Shown here piece after piece: positions 8,523-15,533 of a DNA stretch of 64,000 bases. The translations under genes were made by a program, and so were the position numbers. This DNA comes from Palsa-504 sp963795795 (GTDB taxonomy: Bacteria; Actinomycetota; Actinomycetes; Streptosporangiales; Streptosporangiaceae). The notes under the pieces were generated by a model, which worked only from the letters and a program-made list of their open reading frames with translations, had not been told where the DNA came from and did no database searches. How positions within the stretch are numbered: position 1 is the first letter of the stretch; each line of letters starts with the position of its first letter. The DNA lies in contig CAWCJS010000001.1 in assembly GCA_963795795.1 (NCBI GenBank), forward strand, positions 186,001 to 250,000, in the 5' to 3' direction.

Positions 8523-8701
8523 CTCGGGCCCCAGTTCAGCCAAATCTCGGACGAGATGTCACGATCCTCGCCGATCCCTACCACTTTCGTACGGGTCGTA
8601 CCCGCGGTTCGATGTTACCCATTGAGAGCGAGTGTGTACAGAGGGCTATTTTGTACCCGAGCCCGACCAAACGCGCAACGCGCCGACCCGGAGCCGGCGG
8701 C
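8523..8701. other. Intergenic stretch upstream of the Asp-box gene
   Basis: Spacer of about 180 bases between the 3' end of the ClpP-like gene and the probable true start of the Asp-box gene. It is less GC-rich than its surroundings and contains a short palindromic run built from GTACGGGTCGTAC. It presumably holds the promoter of the Asp-box gene, but no convincing -35/-10 pair was found. Confidence 0.35.
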
Positions 8702-9400
8702 TCAGCCTGGACCGGGGCGGTCCATCCGCGGCGTCTCCTCCTGGGCCTGGATGAGGCCATAGCCGATCGCCTGGGCGGTGGTCAGATAGTGGCCCCGACG
8801 CGCGTCCTCGCGGATCTCGTCCGTCTCGCGGCCGGTGACGTCGGCCAGTTTGAAGTACAGGGTGTCGAGCATGCGGCAGACCTGCTGCTCGCGGGCGCTG
8901 ACCGCGCTGGCGGTCCCGCCGAACTCCAGCCTCGGCTCGCTGAGCGTGAAGGACGCGTTCGGGTAGCCGGTCCGGCGCGGGCAGCAGGCGAGCACGCCGA
9001 GCGCGGGCCCGCTGATCTCCCCGCTCACGCACCCGTGTACCGGGACGCGCATCACGTCGAGGATGCCCATGACGGTGAGCGCGGCGGGCAGCTCGGCCCG
9101 CAGGTTCTGCAGTTCCAGGCGGATCGGCTGGTGCCCTTCCGCGTCCAGCGTGAGCAGCTGCGCCGAGAGCCGGGCGGCCGCGTCGTCGTCCAGGAGACCC
9201 GAGGCCAGCACGATCCGCCGCTCGAGCAGCCGTTCCAGCAGCCGCGTCTGCCAGCCGCCCTGCGGGTCCAGCCACACCCGGGTCGGCGGGACCGGTCCCG
9301 GGGCAGGCGCCGGCGCGGGCGGCCAGCCCGGGATCAGCGGGGTACCGGGCCAGCTAGGGAACTCGGGCGGTTGTCCTGGCAGGCGTGCGTGCACCGTCAT
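8702..9400 (-). CDS. ClpP-like protein with incomplete catalytic triad
   Basis: 232 residues. After a Pro-rich head of ~45 residues the sequence follows the ClpP fold: RRIVLASGLLDDDAAARLSA matches the first strand and helix, GCVSGEIS the nucleophile elbow, and an end reading REDARRGHYLTTAQAIGYGL matches the last helix and handle. Aligning by eye, Ser130 sits at the catalytic serine and Asp199 at the catalytic aspartate. The position of the catalytic histidine (MIHQP in ClpP) reads TLSEP, giving Ser154. The protein is therefore probably inactive or uses altered chemistry. It overlaps the upstream XRE gene by four bases, so the two are made together. A role as a partner or modulator of real ClpP, or as part of a regulatory pair, is inference. 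Confidence 0.75.
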   Translation of the reverse strand: MTVHARLPGQPPEFPSWPGTPLIPGWPPAPAPAPGPVPPTRVWLDPQGGWQTRLLERLLERRIVLASGLLDDDAAARLSAQLLTLDAEGHQPIRLELQNLRAELPAALTVMGILDVMRVPVHGCVSGEISGPALGVLACCPRRTGYPNASFTLSEPRLEFGGTASAVSAREQQVCRMLDTLYFKLADVTGRETDEIREDARRGHYLTTAQAIGYGLIQAQEETPRMDRPGPG

Positions 9401-9780
9401 TCGCTGGCTCCTTCCCCGGGCCGGCTGAGCTTCCAGGTGATCTGGCCGCCGACGGCGGCCGCGTAGCGTTCCAGCGTCGAGGCGCGTACGTCCGCGGTTC
9501 CGGACTCCAGCCTGGCCACCGCGGACTGGGAGGTCCCCATGCGGGCCGCGACCTCGGTCTGCGACAGCCCGGCCGCCTGGCGCTGCTCGGCCAGCTCGCG
9601 GACCAGGCGCCCGCGGTCCTCCGCCATCCGGACCGCCATCTCGTCCGCCAGCTGGGCCGCCTGCTCCTGCGCCATCCGGCGCAACGCCATCTCGCGGAAC
9701 CCCGGCATGACCGGCAGCGGTTCCCCGCCCCCGCCCGCTACCGCCTCGAAAGCCCCGCCAGCCCCCAGATCACTGTCCAT
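9397..9780 (-). CDS. XRE-family helix-turn-helix regulator
   Basis: 127 residues. A Gly-rich start and a long predicted helix (about residues 28-62, MALRRMAQEQAAQLADEMAV) precede a Cro/C1-type domain (about 64-115) in which LSQTEVAARMGTSQSAVARL is the helix-turn-helix. The long helix could mediate dimerisation. The gene is first in a two-gene unit with the ClpP-like gene (ATGA overlap). No ribosome site precedes the ATG; instead a TATAGT -10 motif lies seven bases upstream, so the transcript is probably leaderless. A palindrome overlapping this promoter suggests autoregulation. Confidence 0.85.
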   Translation of the reverse strand: MDSDLGAGGAFEAVAGGGGEPLPVMPGFREMALRRMAQEQAAQLADEMAVRMAEDRGRLVRELAEQRQAAGLSQTEVAARMGTSQSAVARLESGTADVRASTLERYAAAVGGQITWKLSRPGEGASE

Positions 9781-9810
9781 ACCTCAAACTATATCTCAAA
9801 CTAGAGATAC
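9781..9810 (-). promoter_or_regulatory. Leaderless promoter and operator-like repeats of the XRE gene
   Basis: On the minus strand two copies of TAGTTTGAG lie 12 bases apart immediately before the start codon. TATCTC and GAGATA form a perfect 6-bp inverted repeat with a 6-base spacer (9792-9809). A TATAGT hexamer ends seven bases before the ATG, the distance expected if transcription starts at the A of ATG. No good -35 box was seen. The position suits binding by the XRE protein itself. Confidence 0.5.
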
Positions 9811-9828
9811 CGGCGCCGTCCCTCCGCC

Positions 9829-9858
9829 TTGACGCCGGTTGGATTCCGCTAGCAGACT
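9829..9858 (+). promoter_or_regulatory. Possible promoter of the divergent membrane-protein gene
   Basis: TTGACG followed after 18 bases by CAGACT resembles a housekeeping actinobacterial promoter, and is placed about 37 bases before the ATG of the next gene. The -10 hexamer is only a partial match to TANNNT, so this is tentative. Confidence 0.3.
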
Positions 9859-9894
9859 GGCATACAGGTCGCTGACGACAGGGTGGGGATCCTT

Positions 9895-11538
9895 ATGCAG
9901 TCGCACGCCATGGCCGTGTTTCTGGTCACCTCGTTTACCGCTTTAAGTCCCGCTGCGGGGCACCCGAGTTCCCCGGCAGCTTCGGCCAGCGCGATCAGCA
10001 CGCCCGCGCCGTCGGTGTCCTTCGTCTCGAACAGCCCGGTCCTTATCCAGCAGTCCGTGGGTCAGTGGATTACTTCGATCGTGGTTGACGTATACCCGTC
10101 GTGCCTGGATATCAGCTACAAGCTGGTCACCACGTCCCCGACGACCACGGCGACCGGCCGGGTGATGAGCACAACTCCTCTCGGCCCGTACGGGAGAGAT
10201 GGCGCGGGCAATCTGGTCAAGTGCGGGACCAACGCCACCATCCAGGGCCGTGAACGACCTACCGCCCAGGCTTATGAAGTAAAACTAGCTTTCCCGGTTC
10301 ATTTTACGACCGTGCCGCTGGCCGCGACGCTCGTCCTCAGCAATCCCCGCGGGCTGGCGACAATTCCGTCAATAACGCTCACGCTCCAACGGCAGGTAAC
10401 CCTGACCCAGTATCTGATGATCCCGGTCTACAGCGGCGTGGCAATGATGTTCTTGTTCATCATATTCATTCTCTTGTTTTCAGGAATGCCCAGATACACC
10501 GGACCCGGCGGTGTCCGGACGCGGCCGCGAAGACAACCCTTCTGGAAAAGGCCGGTCTTCGCCTCGGCGGCCTGGAGTTTCAAGGACAGCTGGGCCACCA
10601 ACGTCACGATAGCGGTGTCGGCGACAGGCTCGCTGCTCACCGTCGCCGGCGCGATCAGCACCATATTTCCTGGCGTCAAGCTCGATCGCTATGCGATCCT
10701 GATGGCGGCGTGTGCGCTGATCATCGCCACACCGCCGCTCATCTTCGGCATTCTTAACACGCTCTTTTCCGCATCGCGCATCGCGCTCCCCGATGATTCG
10801 ATGATCAGGCCTGCCGGGCCGATCAGTGTCCAAGCCCTCGCGGGTGCTACGGTAACCCTTCCTGCCGGAACAAGCGTTCAGCACGGCAGTGGGACCCGCG
10901 CCATAAGCTCACCCGCGACCGTAACAATCCCACCAGGAAATCCAGACAGCCTGAGCCTTTCCAAGGGATGGATAGCTCTCCCCGGCGACGGGACCATCAT
11001 ATTGAGCGGCGATGTAGAGATCGGCATCGGGGTGCCGGTGAGCCTACCTGGCGCCCCGCCTGGCGCACCCAGAGCCTTGCGGTATCCACCGAAGACTATT
11101 CATGTGGAAAAGAATGACCCGATCACGGTCGGCAAACCGGGAGGCACGCTGAAGATAGTGGGCGTCGCCGACGTTACCCTGCCGGCGGGGACGGAGATCA
11201 GTACCCCGACCGGGGCCCCTAAGCTGCCGCAAACCGTACTGGCAAATGACGTCAGTCTCAAGATTCCGACGGCCGGTAACGTGATTCAGGCCGAGCTGCG
11301 GTCCGTAATCCTGGCCGCCTTGGTCACCATGTTCGGCATCGGAGCCCAGCTCGGGATCCTGGGCGTGTTGTCCTTCTATCTCTCGGCCGAGAGCGGCCCG
11401 GCGCGCTGGGCGGCGGTGATGCTACTAGCCCTCGTGGCGCTCATCGTGGGCCTCTATGCGGGTTTGACCACCCGCGCCATGGCTGACGCCAGGCCAGGTT
11501 CTGCGCTCAGCGCTTCGGCTACCTCGTTCACCTACTAG
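9895..11538 (+). CDS. Exported multi-pass membrane protein of unknown function
   Basis: 547 residues from the ATG, chosen over a GTG four codons upstream because GGTGGGGA then serves as ribosome site. A signal-peptide-like start ends near residue 25. An extracytoplasmic domain follows to about residue 165, then a transmembrane helix (about 176-198), two more near 235-255 and 260-290, a Thr/Pro/Gly-rich middle part with beta-like TLPAGT repeats (two copies, about 310 and 425), and two helices near the end (about 475-500 and 508-530). No family was recognised. Codon use is less GC-biased than in neighbouring genes (many A/T third positions), which suggests later acquisition. It diverges from the XRE gene, so it may share control. 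Confidence 0.65.
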   Translation: MQSHAMAVFLVTSFTALSPAAGHPSSPAASASAISTPAPSVSFVSNSPVLIQQSVGQWITSIVVDVYPSCLDISYKLVTTSPTTTATGRVMSTTPLGPYGRDGAGNLVKCGTNATIQGRERPTAQAYEVKLAFPVHFTTVPLAATLVLSNPRGLATIPSITLTLQRQVTLTQYLMIPVYSGVAMMFLFIIFILLFSGMPRYTGPGGVRTRPRRQPFWKRPVFASAAWSFKDSWATNVTIAVSATGSLLTVAGAISTIFPGVKLDRYAILMAACALIIATPPLIFGILNTLFSASRIALPDDSMIRPAGPISVQALAGATVTLPAGTSVQHGSGTRAISSPATVTIPPGNPDSLSLSKGWIALPGDGTIILSGDVEIGIGVPVSLPGAPPGAPRALRYPPKTIHVEKNDPITVGKPGGTLKIVGVADVTLPAGTEISTPTGAPKLPQTVLANDVSLKIPTAGNVIQAELRSVILAALVTMFGIGAQLGILGVLSFYLSAESGPARWAAVMLLALVALIVGLYAGLTTRAMADARPGSALSASATSFTY

Positions 11539-11601
11539 GCCCCGATCGTCATCGCGGGACAGTCGGCAGCGTAAGCGAAAGGATGATCCCGACCCGTCTA
11601 G

Positions 11602-11802
11602 GATTTTGCGGGAGGATCCGGGCTTGCGGGAGGATCCGGGGGCCTATAGTGCACCAAATCCTCCCGAGAACCCGGATCCTCCCGGATAATTCCGCAGCTG
11701 GGCGCACCACCGCGCACACCACTCCCATCACCCGCTCGCGCCCCGCCCTGCGAAGCAACAGCCAGCACTGAAGGCCGGAACCTACCCGTAGCACCAATCA
11801 AA
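11602..11802. repeat. Dispersed structured repeat, copy A
   Basis: About 200 bases closely similar to 38980-39166. Its left half has two direct GGGAGGATCCGGG boxes (11610-11622, 11628-11640) and then inverted partners ATCCTCCC (11658-11665) and CCCGGATCCTCCC (11671-11683), able to form a long hairpin. The right half shares ATAATTCCGCAG, GCGCACCACCGC and GGCCGGAACC with copy B. It follows the end of a plus-strand gene and precedes the end of a minus-strand gene. The conserved box layout despite loop changes points to a functional or mobile RNA/DNA structure. Confidence 0.75.
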
Positions 11803-11832
11803 ATCAGGTGGGTGCCCAGCCCCGCCGCGAAC

Positions 11833-12390
11833 CTACGCCGCGGGGCTGGGGGTCCAGTCGCCGGGAGGGACGGGGGAGACCGCGGAGCGGCGCCGGCGGG
11901 AGCGGCCCCGGCCCGGCGCGGGCACCCCGACCGGCCAGCAGGCCTCAGCCCAGACGGTGCGCCCCGGGTACGCCTCCGCCCAGCCCCACCGGCTGGTGCA
12001 GGCGGCCACCAGGGCCAGCCCCCGGCCGCCCTCGGCGGCCATGTCGAAGGCGCCAACCGAAGGGACCGTCGAACCCCCGGAGTCGGTCACCGCGACCCGG
12101 GCCATCCCCTCGCCCAGCAACGCGACGGAGACGACGAACGTGCCGCCATCACCGGAGGCGGTGTGCGCGATCGCGTTGGCGCATAGCTCCGACACGCACG
12201 TCATGAGCGTTTCCCTGGCCGGGCAGCCGACCAGGAGTTCGGCCACGAAGCGCCGGGCGTCCGGTACGGACGCGGGCGTCCCGCGGAACGTGCGGACCCA
12301 CGGCCCCCGGGTCCGCGTCGATCCGACCGAACCCGTGGCATCCGCGGACCCAAAGGAACCCACGTGGAGCACCGGGTAGGCACCGCTCAC
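11833..12390 (-). CDS. RsbW/SpoIIAB-like ATP-binding (anti-sigma-type) protein
   Basis: 185 residues with a GHKL ATPase fold of the serine-kinase/anti-sigma kind. The N box is SELCANAIAHT (about residues 67-77), the G1 box VTDSGG (about 99-104) and the G2 box GRGLALVAAC (about 121-130). A basic, Pro-rich tail follows. Such proteins bind and phosphorylate an anti-anti-sigma factor or sequester a sigma factor; no partner gene is adjacent, as is usual for the many orphan copies in actinomycetes. The GTG start is fixed by an excellent ribosome site (AGGAGGTGA, about 7 bases away). Confidence 0.85.
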   Translation of the reverse strand: MSGAYPVLHVGSFGSADATGSVGSTRTRGPWVRTFRGTPASVPDARRFVAELLVGCPARETLMTCVSELCANAIAHTASGDGGTFVVSVALLGEGMARVAVTDSGGSTVPSVGAFDMAAEGGRGLALVAACTSRWGWAEAYPGRTVWAEACWPVGVPAPGRGRSRRRRSAVSPVPPGDWTPSPAA

Positions 12391-12691
12391 TGTAGGTCAC
12401 CTCCTGACGATAAAGGTCCTACTATCAGTGACGCACAAGGGCCCAAAACGGTTCGATCGTCCCATCCGGACTCCTAGGGCAACTGCATAGTGTCACCCCG
12501 GTCTGACAAAATGACGCCACCCAGCCGGGATCGGGGCTTGCGGGCCGCAAACCCCGATAGACGGGGCTAGTGGGCCGCAAGCCCCAATAAATACCTGGTG
12601 GAGTCAGCGTTTTCGTATCTTTTGCCCCTTCCGTACCGCCCAGGTCCGGAGGGACACTATGGGAACGGAGCACAGCACAAGGAGGAGCACT
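12391..12691. other. Divergent intergenic region before the permease
   Basis: About 300 bases between two divergent genes. It contains the tandem hairpins listed separately and, near its right end, the ribosome site AAGGAGG of the permease. Apart from these I see no coding signal; short frames here are not supported. Confidence 0.5.
12532..12591. repeat. Two tandem 30-bp hairpin units
   Basis: Two adjacent 30-base units each begin CGGGGCT, have GGGCCGCAA in the middle and end in CCCC(G/A)ATA. Each can fold as a hairpin (GGGGCTTGCGG against CCGCAAACCCC in the first). They lie about 100 bases before the permease start on the leader side and could act as attenuator, terminator or protein-binding sites. 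Confidence 0.6.
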
Positions 12692-14251
12692 ATGGCAGCG
12701 ACTCCGTCCCCCGCGGCCGGGTCTGCGGACCCCGGCCAGGCGGCCGAGGGATATCCGGTATTCGGGCTGAAGCGCGGACTGTCCATCTGGGCGGCGGTCG
12801 GCCTGTCGGTGGCGCTGATGGCGCCGAGCATGGCCGCGAACATCAACCCGCAGGCGAGCGCGACCACGGCGGGCCGCGCGGTGCCGCTGACCTTCCTCAT
12901 CGCGGCCGTCGGCGTGCTGCTGGTCGCCTACTCCTTCGTCCGGCTGACCCAGTACTTCCACCACGCCGGCTCGGCCTACGCGTTCGTCGGCGCCACGCTC
13001 GGGCCGCGGACGGGCGTGGTCGCGGGCTGGGGCCTGGTGGGCACCTACCTGTTCTACGCGGTGGTCACCGCGAGCGCGGCCGGCATCTTCGGCACCGCGT
13101 TCCTGCAGGCGGTCGGGATCTGGCACAACCCGCCGACCTGGGCGCCGTTCATCCTGGTGGCGATAGCGCTGGTCCTGGTCCTGTTCCTGGCCATCATGCC
13201 CGCCCGGCGCGGCACGAGCGTGCTGCTGACCGTCGAGGGCGTCACGGTCGCGCTGATCCTGGTCGTTACCGCGGTGGTGCTGGTCCGCCTGCTGGCGGGG
13301 AACGCGCCGGACCATCACACCTTCACGTGGAGCGTGTTCCAGGTGACACCGGGGACGACGTTCCCCGCGCTGTTCCTCGGGGTGGTGTTCGGCTTCCTGT
13401 CGTTCGCCGGGTTCGAGGCGGCGGCCACCCTGGGCGAGGAGGCCACGCGCCCGACCCGCGACATCCCGCGCGCCATCTTGGGCGTCGCGATCTTCGGCGG
13501 CGTCTACTTCACCATCGTGACCGCGGTCGAGGTGATGGGGTTCGGGGCGGGCACCAAGGGCGTCGCGGCCTTCACCGCCTCGCCGTCGCTGCTGGGTGAC
13601 CTGGGCTCGTCCTACGTCGGCCACTGGGTCGGGGACGTGATCACGCTCGGCACCACGTTCAGCGCCTTCGGCTGCTGCCTGGCCTGCGTGGTGGGCGCGG
13701 CGCGCCTGATCTACGCGCTGTCCCGGGACGCGGCCGGCCCGCGCGGGCTCGGCTCGGGCTCGCGCTGGGGCACGCCGGCCTGGGCGACCCTGACGGTGGT
13801 CGTCGCGGCGGGCGTGATCGTGCTCCTCTACAAGGCGGCGTTCGGCGCTACGGCCTTCGACAGCTTCCTGTGGTCCGGGACCATCGGCACGCTGATCCTC
13901 CTGGTGGTCTACGTGCTCGCCACCATCGGCGCCTCGATCCTGGTCTTCGTGCAGCGCAAGCTGCCCGTGCCGACGTGGCAGGTCGTGATCCCGACCCTCG
14001 GGATCATCGTGCTGGGCTACACGCTGTACCGGAACGTCATCCCGTGGCCCGCGGCCGGCCCGGCCCGGTGGGAGGTCGTCACGTCGGGCGTCTGGCTCGC
14101 CGTAGCCGTCGTCGTCGTGCTCGCCGCACCGGGGATGGCGCGCAAGCTCGGGGCCGCGCTCACCGCGCGGGAGGGCATCAAGGCGCCGGACGGCGCGACC
14201 GAGCAGGTGGCTGCGTCGCGGCTCGCCACGGCCGGCGACGAGCCGGCGTAG
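12692..14251 (+). CDS. Amino acid permease, APC superfamily
   Basis: 519 residues with about 12 transmembrane helices. The first helix has the APC pattern (LSIWAAVGLSVALMAPSMA). The sixth-helix region reads FGFLSFAGFEAAATLGEEA and continues with TRPTRDIPRAI, the signature of amino acid-polyamine-organocation transporters. The ATG behind AAGGAGG was chosen over an in-frame ATG 11 codons upstream that lacks a good site. It imports an amino acid or related amine across the cytoplasmic membrane. The next gene, an amidohydrolase, starts 13 bases after its stop, so the two form one unit and the imported compound may be that enzyme's substrate (inference). Confidence 0.85.
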   Translation: MAATPSPAAGSADPGQAAEGYPVFGLKRGLSIWAAVGLSVALMAPSMAANINPQASATTAGRAVPLTFLIAAVGVLLVAYSFVRLTQYFHHAGSAYAFVGATLGPRTGVVAGWGLVGTYLFYAVVTASAAGIFGTAFLQAVGIWHNPPTWAPFILVAIALVLVLFLAIMPARRGTSVLLTVEGVTVALILVVTAVVLVRLLAGNAPDHHTFTWSVFQVTPGTTFPALFLGVVFGFLSFAGFEAAATLGEEATRPTRDIPRAILGVAIFGGVYFTIVTAVEVMGFGAGTKGVAAFTASPSLLGDLGSSYVGHWVGDVITLGTTFSAFGCCLACVVGAARLIYALSRDAAGPRGLGSGSRWGTPAWATLTVVVAAGVIVLLYKAAFGATAFDSFLWSGTIGTLILLVVYVLATIGASILVFVQRKLPVPTWQVVIPTLGIIVLGYTLYRNVIPWPAAGPARWEVVTSGVWLAVAVVVVLAAPGMARKLGAALTAREGIKAPDGATEQVAASRLATAGDEPA

Positions 14252-14264
14252 AGGAAGGCGGGCA

Positions 14265-15413
14265 GTGCCCGACCTGCTCGCCTGCGTGGCCGAACAGCCC
14301 CTGGTCGACCACCACTGCCACGGCGTGCTGTGCGGGGACGCGGACGAGGCCGCGCTGGAGTCGTGGCTGAGCGAGGGCGCCGGGTTCCCCGGCGGCTCGG
14401 TCTTCGACTCCCAGGCGGGTTTCGCGTTCCGCCGCATGTGCCCGCCCCTCCTCGGCCTGCCCCCGCACGCCGAACTCCGCGACTACGCCGCCCGCCGCGC
14501 CGAGCTCGGGGCGACCGAGGTGAGCAAGCGGTTCCTGCAGGCCGCCGGGCTTTCCGCGCTGTGCGTGGATACCGGCTACACGCCGGAACCGATCACCTCC
14601 CCGGCCGAGCTCGGCCAGGCGGCCGGCGCGACCGCGTACGAGATCGTCCGGCTCGAGCAGGTCGCGGAGGAACTGGCCGCCGCTGGGGTCGGCGCGGCCG
14701 CGTTCGGAGAGGCGTTCCGCTCCGCCCTGGCCACGCGCACCGCCGACTCCGGCCGGGTGGTCGGCGTGAAGTCGATCGCCGCCTACCGGACCGGGCTTGA
14801 GCTAGGAGCCGAGCGGCCCACCGGCGCCGAGGTGGCCGCCGCCGCCGGGCGCTGGCTCGCCGGAGTCGGCGACGCCGGAACACCGCCCCGGCTGGCCGAG
14901 GAAACCCTGCACCGGTTCTTCGTCTGGTGCGGCGTGGACCTCGGCCTGCCTGTCCAGTTCCACGTCGGGTACGGCGACAGCGATGTCGACCTGCACCGCG
15001 GCAACCCGCTGCTGCTCACCCCGCTGCTACGCGCCATCCAGCCCACCGGCGTCCCGGTCATGCTGCTGCACAACTACCCGTTCCACCGCGAGGCCGGCTA
15101 CCTGGCCCAGGTCTTCCCGCACGTCTACGTCGACGCGGGCCTGGCCACCCACAACCTGGGCATCCGCGCCCCCGCCCTGCTCGCTGAGGCCCTGGAGCTC
15201 GCCCCGTTCGGCAAGTTCCTGTACTCCTCCGACGCGTTCGGCCTGCCGGAGCTGTACTACCTGGGCGCGGCCCTGTTCCGGACCGCCCTGTCCGCCTTCT
15301 TCACCGCCGGCCTGAACGAAGACCTTTATACCGAACGAACTGTGCTGCGCCTCACGAAGATGATCTGCGCCGACAATGCCAAACGCGCCTACGCCCTAGG
15401 CGACCAGATGTAG
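14265..15413 (+). CDS. Amidohydrolase (TIM-barrel metal-dependent hydrolase)
   Basis: 382 residues, GTG start with GAGGAAGG upstream. The fold of amidohydrolase family 2 is suggested by metal-ligand motifs in order: DHHCHG (about residues 17-22), VGVKSIAAYR with a likely Lys ligand (about 166-175), QFHVGYGD (about 227-234), LLHNYPFHREAGY (about 266-278) and YSSDAFG (about 322-328). These resemble the FluG-type amidohydrolases linked to glutamine-synthetase-like enzymes and gamma-glutamylated amines. Placed directly behind an amino acid permease, it probably hydrolyses or decarboxylates the imported compound. The substrate cannot be named. Confidence 0.8.
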   Translation: MPDLLACVAEQPLVDHHCHGVLCGDADEAALESWLSEGAGFPGGSVFDSQAGFAFRRMCPPLLGLPPHAELRDYAARRAELGATEVSKRFLQAAGLSALCVDTGYTPEPITSPAELGQAAGATAYEIVRLEQVAEELAAAGVGAAAFGEAFRSALATRTADSGRVVGVKSIAAYRTGLELGAERPTGAEVAAAAGRWLAGVGDAGTPPRLAEETLHRFFVWCGVDLGLPVQFHVGYGDSDVDLHRGNPLLLTPLLRAIQPTGVPVMLLHNYPFHREAGYLAQVFPHVYVDAGLATHNLGIRAPALLAEALELAPFGKFLYSSDAFGLPELYYLGAALFRTALSAFFTAGLNEDLYTERTVLRLTKMICADNAKRAYALGDQM

Positions 15414-15479
15414 CCCGCGCCCCGCCTCACAAGCCCCAGCACTCCGCACCCCTCGCGCCCCGCCTCCAGCGCTGCGGGT

Positions 15480-15533
15480 CATGATCACGAAGAGTTTTTA
15501 GTCTGTCCGGACGCAAAAGTCTTCGTGATCATG
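15480..15533. repeat. Dispersed 54-bp palindrome, copy 1 (convergent terminator)
   Basis: A perfect 14-bp inverted repeat, CATGATCACGAAGA and its complement, encloses TTTTTAGTCTGTCCGGACGCAAAA, itself partly self-complementary. A near relative lies at 30050-30103, also between convergent genes. The last codons and stop of miaA fall inside it. It probably terminates both the amidohydrolase and miaA transcripts. Confidence 0.7.

Noticed and set aside
12436..12460. A possible tRNA T-loop (GGTTCGATC)
   Set aside because: No matching acceptor or anticodon stems around it; no tRNA was found in the window.
12532..12591. A rifamycin-responsive promoter element, suggested by the GGGGCTTGC half-site
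   Set aside because: The tandem hairpins are near a permease, not near the HelD-like gene at 26.1 kb, and I cannot confirm the consensus from memory; no such site was seen before the HelD-like gene.
12425..14437. 670-residue frame antisense to the amino acid permease
   Set aside because: Low-complexity Arg/Asp/Gly composition and full overlap with a clear 12-TM transporter make it a shadow frame.
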